From Hypomesus transpacificus (lineage: Eukaryota > Chordata > Actinopteri > Osmeriformes > Osmeridae), in NCBI RefSeq assembly GCF_021917145.1, contig NC_061062.1, forward strand, positions 12,656,282 through 12,720,281: DNA of 64,000 nucleotides, in the 5' to 3' direction. The position numbers were made by a program, and so were the translations under genes. The notes under the pieces were generated by a model. That model was not told where the DNA came from, made no database searches, and worked only from the letters and a program-made list of their open reading frames with translations. The first letter of the stretch is position 1, and each line of letters starts with the position of its first letter. Positions 43,934 through 54,000 of the stretch are shown piece after piece.

Positions 43934-44980
43934 CTATGTCATCCTTTTATGGGGCCTGAGAAGTTTTTTAAAAGCTTGCTTGAAGTCCTGGTTGAAGCTA
44001 GTGTAGAGGAGAGGGTTAATGAGTGAGTTAATGTACCCCAGCCATGTAAGGAATTCACACACCTGGGGTGAGGCCTGCTGTAAGACCTGAAGGCCCACCA
44101 GCAGCTCCTTAAGAAAGAAGGGCAACCAGCAGAAAACAAAGGCACCTATAATTAGTCCCAGTATCCAGGCAGCCTTTCTCTCTCTGGAGGTACAAACCTG
44201 GGTTCTTTCACAGGAAATCTTTTGCACCATCTGACTCACAGTGACAGGAGCTTTGAGCCTTTGGAGTTCCATTGGATTCTTGGGGTCAGTTGTGGCCAAT
44301 TCGTACATGCAGTGGGACTGCACCGAGTGGCAGCCATGCAAGAGGCTCTCTCCTCTGGCTCTCCTCTCGCAGAGGGTACTTGACTTCCTCTGCCTTTGGT
44401 AAAGTGTCCTGGCTGCTATGAAGATCCGGTAGTAAAGAACCAGGATTAGGACTAGGGGAATATAGAAGGCCCCAAAGGTGGAGTATATTGTGTAGCCAAT
44501 GTGATCATGCTCTATGAAACATTGAGTTTCATTTCCCATTATACTATTTTTATCAAGGTTATACCTCCAGAATAGAGGAGGCACAGAGATGAGAATGGCG
44601 AAAGTCCATACAATGATAACCATGATGGCGGCGTGGCGGGGGGTTCTCTTGCAGGCATACTCTAAGGCTTTGGTGATGGCCCAGTGTCTGTCCAGGGCAA
44701 TAGCACAGAGGTGCAGTATGGAGCAGGTGCAGCAGGTCATGTCCATGCTCAGCCAGGCCTCGCAGACTACAACACCCAGCAACCACTTCTCTTTGGCAAT
44801 GTAGACGATGCTGAGTGGCATTACCAAGATGGCTACCAGGAAGTCTGTGGATGCCATGGAGCAAATCAGGTAGTTGGCAGGGAGTTGCAGTTTTTTGGTG
44901 GTCAGGATCACCAGTATGATTGAGCCATTTATTAAAGCAGTGAGGGAAGTGATGACACTGAGTACAATCACTACCAGCAT
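43934..44980 (-). CDS. htr1e: 5-hydroxytryptamine receptor 1E-like, N-terminus disrupted
   Basis: A Gi-coupled serotonin GPCR. The intronless frame gives 348 residues from the ATG at 44980; human 5-HT1E has 365 (recalled). All seven membrane segments are readable. The amine-binding Asp sits in WLSMDMTCCTCSILHLCAIA. TM5 and the following loop open AFYIPLVLILVLYYRIFIAA, TM6 has AFVFCWLPFFLKELLVGL, and TM7 has YINSLINPLLYTSFNQDFK, all close to 5-HT1E. The chosen ATG lies at the start of TM1, so there is no extracellular N-terminus or glycosylation site. The expected N-terminal peptide (KSKTITEK) is present 23 bp upstream but in another frame without an ATG. The DRY motif reads DRHWAIT. This could be a functional short receptor, an assembly error, or an early pseudogene. 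Confidence 0.85.
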   Translation of the reverse strand: MLVVIVLSVITSLTALINGSIILVILTTKKLQLPANYLICSMASTDFLVAILVMPLSIVYIAKEKWLLGVVVCEAWLSMDMTCCTCSILHLCAIALDRHWAITKALEYACKRTPRHAAIMVIIVWTFAILISVPPLFWRYNLDKNSIMGNETQCFIEHDHIGYTIYSTFGAFYIPLVLILVLYYRIFIAARTLYQRQRKSSTLCERRARGESLLHGCHSVQSHCMYELATTDPKNPMELQRLKAPVTVSQMVQKISCERTQVCTSRERKAAWILGLIIGAFVFCWLPFFLKELLVGLQVLQQASPQVCEFLTWLGYINSLINPLLYTSFNQDFKQAFKKLLRPHKRMT

Positions 44981-45097
44981 TATGAAATCCCTGGGGTAAG
45001 TACTTTTTCAGTAATAGTTTTAGATTTGTATTTGGCCCAAGCCTTGGGCCATTCACTTATGCTCTTGTCCTCACGCACTCCATTATATTAAAGGTAC
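44981..45097 (-). pseudogene. Out-of-frame relic of the htr1e N-terminal coding segment
   Basis: Reading the minus strand, YKSKTITEK is encoded just upstream of the usable ATG and matches the human PKTITEK that directly precedes TM1. Removing exactly 23 bp (45003-44981) would join KTITEK to the ATG-encoded Met in the mammalian alignment. As written the frames differ, and the relic frame hits TAA before TM1. Upstream it has a stop and no ATG as far as the acceptor-like CTCTCCTTAG at 45098. Confidence 0.6.
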
Positions 45098-45100
45098 CTA

Positions 45101-46001
45101 AGGAGAGAAAAGTTCAAGATAGTGTTATTACTGTAAAAGATTTACAAGATAGATCTGGTGCATTTGAGAAGCAGAAGTGTATGTGAACAAGATGAGTTTA
45201 TGTATCCAATGTCAGTTGAATACAGTACAATTTTATGACAAAGTAATTAATATGTGAAACATTATTAGTACGTTGGCATCCATTTTTATATGCACTCAAA
45301 TTCTTACAGGTTTCTGACAGGGACTGGGACGAAATCTCTCCACATGGTGGCACAAGAGATCCATGAATCACAAACCACTATATCAACACAACCATCAGGT
45401 TTTCACACTGAACAAACATATTGGTTATAAATTAAATAATCATCAAATATGAAATCCAATATTACATGCAAGGCACTGTTCTACGTTTTGATGTTGGACA
45501 GCAGCAAGACAACATCATCTAATTAAATTTTTGAACAAAAGGTTTAGCTGACATTGTTTTTGGGAAGTGAGGGGTATTTTCAAAGATCAACACCATATTT
45601 ACAGATTTCACCATATTAACGGTAGGCTACTTTGCAATAAGTTACTAAAGTGAATATTATCTAAGAAAATGTTACGGACAAACATACCAGTATCTGCTCA
45701 TTTGAAAGGTGAACTTCCCTATGCAAATCATTGTCAATGCTGGAACAAAGGAGAGATACAAAGTATTAAAGTAATACATTGTTCCTCCCTTTCATAACAT
45801 ATATAGTATATTGACCACAAACACAGTGGTTGATCTGTTTGATATGAGTTGTCTGAAGAGAAACCAGAGAGATGTCTTAACATTTATCTTAAGGTGGGTG
45901 GGATCATCCCATGATTCGTGCATATGAGCTGCATATCAATAAATCTTTTTGAGTGCACCTAATAAAACTAACCCAGTCTGAAGGGTGACAAGAAAGACAA
46001 T
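45101..46001. other. htr1e-like upstream region
   Basis: AT-rich, no coding exon. Upstream non-coding exons of the receptor may lie here, but I cannot place them. Confidence 0.35.
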
Positions 46002-46145
46002 GGCCGGGTTTCCCAGATTCGTTAAGAAGCTCTTAACGCTAAGATCTTCTTAAGAACGTTCCAAGAGCGTTCGAGAGCGCCCTTACAACGTTCTTAAGAC
46101 GCGCTTAGCGTTAAGAGCTTCTTAACGAATCTGGGAAACCCGGCC
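46002..46145. mobile_element. 144-bp palindromic MITE-like element, copy B
   Basis: The ends are identical to the element at 10344-10487, and the length is the same. A short direct repeat (AAT, or CAATG if the outer G/C is excluded) flanks it. Its middle differs from copy A but remains self-complementary. Confidence 0.85.
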
Positions 46146-47766
46146 AATGTCATTTGGAACACTGTTAAGTGTTATTACAGATCATTGAGACTGATCCATG
46201 GATTCTCAACAACTAAGTATTCAGTTATTGAGAATCCATCAAAATTAAAGTATATTTTCTAGGTATGTCATCTGACAAGTAGCGGCAGGCAGTCTATCCA
46301 TGCCTTTTCATTTTCACACATCATACAAGAACTGTAAACGTGCAAAACTAAGCAACAACTTACCCTCTGATTAAATCCATTCACATTTAATGTAATCCTG
46401 AAATTTTAACAAATTCCCATGTTTTACTGCGTGCAACCCTGTGTAGGCTATTTGGTAGCTTTAGTCGCGGCTGTGCGTGTGTTGGCACCTGGACATCATC
46501 ACACATCGGTTCAATGGAATGTAAAAGAGCGAGCGCGCATAGAGCACATAGGTTTGGCACCCTCCACCTCCCCAAGGGCCAATGAGAGGGCAATTTATCG
46601 AATGGATTCTGACGACAGTGCTGTTTTTTTCCGGAGGTGACATTCCTCTGTAGCTTGAAATGTTAATACTGTAACATGGACAGATCTGTTGAGGCTATAG
46701 GCTATGCAGTACAGAAACTTTACTGCAATTGGTGCCAAAGGCTGGCTACATCGCGCGTAAATGCGTGGCGTATTTACAAACAGGAGTTGATTGCACATTT
46801 TGGCTTCTTCATCTCACATTCATTACTCTCTACAACAAGCTCTACTGTTAAAATCTATGTCGCCTAGAAATGCCAACAGGAGATCAGGCGATGTCTGCTG
46901 GAAAGGAAAAAGTCTAAGACATTTCTCCTTAATCAGCAGTTGAGGGAGGTGTCAAATAGGATAACGGCTTCAATCCCAGATGGTACCCTTGAGCAAGGTA
47001 CTAAGTCTGAACTGCCTCAGTAAGCGTCCTGCCGTATAAATGAATATATTGACCTAATGAGATATGAACCGTCCCGGGATCGGGTTCATTTGTGCAACCC
47101 ATCATAGGCGTTTCTAAGTATACCAGACAAATATCTACATTCACAGTCCCCATGCAAGTTCTAATAACCTCATAATATTTCATCTTGCGCTCTGCATGAG
47201 CCAATACCTCTTAAGTGCATGCCTGGCTGGAACCACTGCAGTCATGTTCTTTTGCTGTTGAAATGTCCCGCTCAAGTCATATGCTGGTGAGTTGCTAGGC
47301 TACCTCACGTTAATCACCTTTCTAACTCTCTAAGCTCTTTTTCTCTTGCTACAGTAGTATTGTTCGTGTATTTTTACGATCATGTCTTCCCAGTATTAAA
47401 AAACGGTAATATTCCTGAAAGAAATGTGTGGCCATGTTAAGGCCTTGAACTAAATTGTCCAAATGATTTGTTCCCTAGCTCCCCGTATACCATCGGAAGT
47501 ATTTTGTTTAGTCAGAATACATCCGAAGCACTAAGATGATTGTGGTAGAATAAAGGCCCCTAAATCAGGCCCCTAATCAACACTCATGTTTGACATCCCA
47601 GATAATGATGCACCTGGATTATATCATTCTCTGCCCTCTGGTTGGATCTGCTGAGCTCACTGTTGTTAAACCTTAGGGGCCCTTCTTCAACATAGTAAAC
47701 TTTGACGGAAAGGTTTAGGTGTTTAGGTGTTTCATGTAGGTAACTTTGATGAAAGTGTCAGAAGGG
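46146..47766. other. Gene-free spacer between htr1e and syncrip
   Basis: No coding signal. A CpG-containing patch around 46460-46660 might be a distant htr1e promoter or first exon; this is speculative. The mammalian snoRNA host SNHG5 is not recognisable. Confidence 0.3.
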
Positions 47767-47950
47767 AGTCAGATGGCTGAGCGGTTAGGGAATCGGACTA
47801 TTAATCAGAAGGTTGCCGGTTTGATTTCTGGCCATGCAACATGATGTTGTGTCCTTGGGCAAAGCACTTCACCCTACTTGCTTCGGGGAGAATGTACTAA
47901 CTGTAAGTCGGTCTGGATAAGAGCGTCTTCTAAATGGTTAAAATGTAAAG
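47767..47950 (+). repeat. tRNA-derived SINE, forward orientation, copy 3
   Basis: The tRNA-like head is clear: A box TGGCTGAGCGGTTAGGG and B box GGTTTGATTTC. The body GGGCAAAGCACTTCACCCTA and the tail TCTGGATAAGAGCGTC follow, ending in AAAATGTAAAG. This is the best copy for defining the family. Confidence 0.8.
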
Positions 47951-49249
47951 TGTGATCTTGCGGTTGCGGAGACAATATCGAAAACACGGAGCACAACACA
48001 TTACATTTTGACATCAATGATTTCATTGATGTCTTCATTGATTTTAAGACATTTTTTTTTAATGTGTCTCGTATCTCACTCAAACAAGCATTGCATACAT
48101 AAGCATTAATAATTCATGTATATAATAGGACATATGTTTTTATAAATACATGTTGCTAAAAACAATACAAAATGTCAGAATTAAGGCTTATCTATATTTG
48201 ATGGAAATACATTATACTTAGTGTATGGAAAAAGTGCACATTTATTCAGTCCAGGACTCCAGCCTGTTCCTCATTCATGTCCCACAGTGACGTATGTCAT
48301 TGATTATAAGTCATCCTAGGGTGAGATATGCAGGAGGACATTGAATATTTTACAATGATGGCTGGTTTATATTCTGTAATATGACCAGCTCCTGTTGCCC
48401 ACGGGAATTAATGAAGCACAATCCTGTGCCATTCCACACATTGACTGCTAGGTTCAAGCATAAGGTTTCTTATTATTATAAGATGCCTGCAGAGTCCTCC
48501 TGACTGAGAAAAACATAAGTATCCTGTGATGGTGAGTGAATTTAGACCACTAAATTAGAATATGAATGCGTTTCTATCTTCATGATTTACACTCTTTCTC
48601 TCATTCTGTATTTGTTCTTTGTTCATGCAAAGAACTCCTAGCCTAGGCCTACTTGGTCAAGTTCAGGGAGAGAGTGACACGGTGTGGTGAAAGGGGGAAT
48701 TGCAAGTGCGTCTCGACGTAGTATTTCAACTCCTGTTAACTGTCGGTAGCATTTCAATGCCAAAATCCCTAAAAGAGGACACGTGTATAAATCCAAATAT
48801 GAAATAAACCATTAGACTGTGTAAATTATTCTGTAGCCTACATTATAGCCTAGACCTTGACAATTCTACCAAATTGTTTTTTAGTAGGCGTAGTATATTG
48901 GGTGTGCAATGCATGCTATAAAATATAGATCAATCGGGAGGTTGGTTGCATGGGAAATATAATTATCTATATAACAACAAACGTGCCTATAATTCCAAAA
49001 TAGTATTTTGTCAATTAAATATATCGTATGTTTTGACAGCATCACACGGTTTGCTTAATACAATAAAACGTCTCACTTTAATTGGATATGTTGTGGTGCA
49101 CTGACTAAGAATTCCACCTTCGCTCTGCATCGTTGCATATCCATGCATTGCTGTCAATAATCCTCAATTGTAGGCTACTGTAAATGCATGGAAGGCAAGC
49201 CCGTGCATGGGTGTCCAAGAAACCCCATCGATGAGACAAAACTCGCGGC

Positions 49250-49393
49250 GTGAACGTGGCAGCCATTTTACATCCTCAAGAGTGAATGAGTGGATCCGGA
49301 CCAGTGCCGGGAGTTTTACACTTTTTCTCTTTTAATTATCACACTTTCCTTCCGAAATAATCAACAACATACAAGTTGGTGATCCATCGGCAG
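49250..49393 (+). promoter_or_regulatory. syncrip promoter and non-coding first exon
   Basis: A CpG-containing patch with GGCAGCCATTTTAC (YY1-type ATGGC site) leads into a segment ending at a good donor CGGCAG|GTATGATG (49393/49394). The next acceptor (TTTGCACAG, ending 51033) lies 13 bp before the syncrip ATG. The start of transcription is inferred. Confidence 0.5.
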
Positions 49394-51033
49394 GTATGAT
49401 GAACGCAACTAATTAGTCACATATTCCGTAATTAATATGTACAGTCAAAGATCGTGTGGTGTTTCGAACAATGTGGAAACTGGTGGTTGGGACGGGTTCT
49501 CCAGACCGGCTTTTTGAAAATGGACTCTTCCTATGTGGCGGCACGTTGACAAACCATGAAGCTAGCACACTTAGCCTGCAAGGCCTGTATTCACATAGCA
49601 AATAACTAGCTAAATTCTTTAAATCAGCAAACTATGTTGGTTATAAGGGCATATATAGTCATGAAGGGGGAGTGAGCTTAGCTAAGTTAGCTATCTGGCC
49701 AATTCTGACAGATCAAGAATGACGTGCTCATTGTCACTGGCGCTAGCTAGCTAGCCTCAGCACGAGCGTGCAAACTCGAAAGTGTTGTTAAGACCAGTGC
49801 TGTCAAACAGTGAACTACTGCCATGTAGTTCCCCCTTACTACTTCAACATTTGCAATGCAATATGCATACTAATTGGATGGCTACCTGATTTTAATTCAA
49901 AATTAGTTCATGTGGTTTGTTATTGTCTGACAGGCTTGTCAAGGAGGGGGCTATGGTTAGCTACTAGTAGTTAGCTCTATGGCGCTAGGCAGTTGAACAT
50001 GTGTCATTCAGAGTTTGCTAAGGCTTGGTAGGCCATGGCGTGCTAGGAGAAATCGTCTTTGCTGCTAGCAAGCGTGACTGCTAATCTAGCAAGTAGTTGG
50101 TACACCGACTCTTATGGTAAATAATGACAGCTACATTGAAGGTGTGAACATCAGTTTGAAGTTTAAACCCAAATTTGAAACAAGTATTTTTTTAACCCGA
50201 CTAATTTATAAATTAGTCAGTTTTAACGTTAGACGAATAATCAAAGTTTGCAATTAATAACTGTTAAGATATAACTTCGTACCCAAGTTAGTCAGCTTAG
50301 TTTATGGCAATTCTTCAGTAACCATTTTATCTATAAAATCGTATATAGTGTTGGTTAGCATAGTTTGTATTGTGTAGCTACATATGTTTCTGGGATATTT
50401 CGAAGCTCAACCCCATTTTGCTTCATAGTTGTAAATTGTTTATTGCCTTTAGCTTCCTAGCTAGTCTTTCTGACTTTAACCAGATAACGTTTCCTAGGTA
50501 ATTGTTTTTGTGCTAGTTTTCTAGCGAAATGGCCTAATTGTTAGTTTGCTAGGTTATTGTGGTAACTTTGCATAGCAGATATAAAAAATTGGTAACTGTA
50601 ACGCATGCTTGCTGACTGGACAGCCACCGGAAACTAGGGCTTCAGACTGTGCAGGAGAAACACGTGTTTCAGCTATCTGGCCCGTGCTGAAGTCAGCAAC
50701 CGAACGGCGAGCTAACTCATAATTTAGTGATCAGACCAAGCCCCTGTGACGGCGGGAGGGGAGAAGTAAGTAACTAGCAAGCTTGTTGCTTTGAAGTTCA
50801 TCCTGATCAGAAACCAAACTCGGGAAACTGGTTCGGGATTATGGAATTAATACATTTTATAAATATGGTTACTGACACTATTCCATATATTCTACAAACC
50901 AGTCCATCAAAACATGCTGCATCTCAAAGTTACATTTTTGGCCTGAATTCCTATCTAAGACGTTGCTCCTTCCTGAACGCACCACAGTTTGCCCTTAACC
51001 CCAGGAATTAATTTGGCTCATTGCATTTGCACA
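49394..51033 (+). other. syncrip 5' intron
   Basis: AT-rich with many CTAGCTAGC motifs. A possible alternative leader exon ends at GGAGAA|GTAAGTAAC (50765/50766). Confidence 0.4.
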
Positions 51034-51046
51034 GATTTCTGGAGAC

Positions 51047-54000
51047 ATGGCCACAGAACATATTAATGGAAATGGTCCAGAAGAACCTATGGAAACCTCC
51101 TCTGCAGTTACCCATTCTGAGCACTTCCAGACTTTAATAGAAGCTGGTTTACCACAGAAAGTTGCTGAAAAACTAGACGAAATTTACATAGCAGGTAAGG
51201 CACATTGAATATCCAGCATATTCATTCACACAAATTTTTATTTTTGCAATTGCATGTGCTGTCATATTTTATTATATATATCACCTTTTGAATGTGGGAA
51301 TTGAGATCCTCAAGCAACTTTTTGTGGTTTCCTACCAAAATGGGTACTGCAGTGTTAACCAAAAATAATAAGATGAAAGATGCCTTGAATGCTATTGGTT
51401 TGAAATGAAGCATTCGCGTATCTGTTAATGATGTACACCACTTCCGCATAGAAAAAGCCTCATATATGGATGTCCTGTGAACACAGCTCTGGCATCACAG
51501 CCAGTGCAGTGTTCTAAAAAATTGGAAGCTGAAGCAAAGATTCACTCTGTCAAATCAGGCCTCCTATTCAGTTGAGATCTCCCAGTCTCAGCCAAATACT
51601 CTATATACTAGATAAGCCCCCCCCCCCCCCCCCCCCCCCCGGTCCCATCTTCCCATCACAACTAGTGTTGATGTAATAATATTGCCTAGGTATATATGCA
51701 AGGTTCTCAAACCAGCCTTATCCTGTCCAGTCATATGTCAGGTTGTTGTAATCATATTTCAAACAGCCGATTTGGATCTTAGCCCTCTCAGATTTGGATA
51801 TCACAAATGTCTAGGGTTGTAGAGGGGTTTAGAGGGTTTCCTGATCTCGATTTTGAGATCATTTAAAGCGCAGAGCAGTAGCCGCCAGCCAGCCAGATGG
51901 ACATAAGCAGAAACAATGGCAGCAGCTGTCGGTGTCTGGGACAGGTGATGGGCCCTCCTCCGTGGAGCAGAATGTGGACGGGCTCATTAGGAGAGCCCCA
52001 CAGTGCAGGGGACTGCCGTGTCGAGTTTCACCAACACATCTGTTGTGATTAGTTCTACAAAAATAGAAACTCAAAGTGCTGCTTTTACAGAACACCCCAC
52101 CAATACAGTGCCATTCCAAGGCTCTAAATGGACCCATGTTTTTTTAATGATTCTGCACTTTGCTTCAGAATTCCTACTCTCTGAAATGTGTAATTTAACA
52201 ATGGGAAATAAATAGACTTCAATTTTACCTCTCTTCAAGACCCCAGATCTGTGTATTAAATTGCATGACCCTCCTATAATATTTGTACCTATCATGTTGT
52301 CATGTTTTTTTTCTCGTGCTGTCTTCTCTTTTCAGGTTTGGTGTCACACAGTGACTTAGATGACCGAGCAATCGAGGCCCTGAAGGAGTTCAACGAAGAA
52401 GGTGCTCTGCAAGTTTTGTTGCAGTTCAAGGACAGCGATCTCTCACATGTTCAGGTATGGTCTGAGTCAGTTTGGATGAGCAGGAATTGTTTATCAATAC
52501 TGCCTGTCTGATTTATTAGTAAGGGTCTACATATAGATCCGATTTGTTGCGCATTCACAATCTGTTTTCAGTCGTAACAATAACACAAGCAGGACTCGCT
52601 AATCCAATATGTAAATAAAAGTATTGTGTGGCAGAGTATGAAGCTTCTTTTCTAATCCAGAAACCTACTGAACTGACTTTGTTTCAACAGAACAAAAGTG
52701 CCTTTCTGTGTGGAGTAATGAAGACGTACAGACAGAGGGAGAAACAGGGGACCAAAGTCTCGGACTCTAACAAAGGACCAGATGAGGCCAAAATCAAGGT
52801 GAGGATGGAAGAATAGAGGGCTGCGTATCACACAGCTGGAAAAACAACATCTCTTCCATTTTCCTCTGTGTGCACAAGTCCACCAAATGTGACAATCCTG
52901 GCACTGGAGTGGTCCAAGGCTAATCATTTAACCAACCCAGTGACTATCTTTTGTAATGGAGAGGACAAGTGCACACCTAATGGGGAAACAATACACTTAA
53001 CATGTAACCCTCTAAATATAACTATTTAAAAGATGTGTGTTTAGTGTTTGACTGAAACCCTCTCTGTTAAGGCCCTACTGGAGAGGACTGACTACACACT
53101 TGATGTGACCACGGGCCAGAGGAAGTATGGAGGTCCTCCTCCAGAGTCCGCCCACTCGGGGGCTCAGCCTACCATTGGTACAGAGGTATGCCCCAACACT
53201 ACGCCGGCACGGTTAACATTAAGAGAAGTGCAATCATTCTGTTTCCATCCCTAGTGTTAATCTGCATCTTCAATTCGTTTGGGTCATTGAAATGGTCTCT
53301 TAACCAGTTAAACCAATTTTATCATGTCAGGTGCGAAGGAAAACATTTCAAATATTTCACTTTCAACTCGTTTCTTCTCCTTTTCTTTCCCATTTGAGAT
53401 TTTTGTGGGTAAGATCCCCAGAGACCTGTTTGAAGATGAGCTGGTGCCGCTGTTTGAGAAGGCGGGGCCAATCTGGGATCTGCGTCTGATGATGGACCCT
53501 CTCAGCGGCCTCAACCGAGGCTATGCTTTTGTCACGTTCTGCACCAAAGAGGCTGCGCAGGAGGCAGTCAAACTGGTACATCTGTTTGAAACTAGCACTC
53601 TTGTTTGTGGACCATCTATAATGGTGGTTCCACCCAGGTCAGAGTCCATGTCCTGTGCATAGCAGTGGCACACATCCATAGATGCACAATTGTTTATACT
53701 GTGTAGTTATTGTGCACTTGATCTATATAATCAAACCATTTCAGTAGCCCCCCAAAAGTGCAAACTTGCCATGAACTCTAAATCAAGCATGTACAACTGT
53801 GAATTGTTTCACGGGCTGAAGCAGATGCCTGTTGCCATATGTGGTCAACCTCCTTCCTGACAGTAATCATAGGAATGCAGGTCTCAGACTGGCTTTGCTA
53901 ACTATATGACATGTTCTCTCTCTCCCTCCCCCCAATCCCCTTGCACAGTGCAACAACAATGAAATTCGACCAGGCAAACACATTGGCGTGTGCATCTCTG

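Noticed and set aside
43753-44026. Plus-strand Leu-Ser repeat frames
   Set aside because: Translation of the CT microsatellite.
44991-45003. A 13-bp GT...AG segment in the htr1e 5' region as a mini-intron
   Set aside because: Far too short to be spliced, and removing it does not restore the frame.
44559-45056. 165-codon frame overlapping the start of the receptor gene
   Set aside because: It begins at GTG and reads the receptor exon in the wrong frame; only the 44980-43934 frame gives the receptor.
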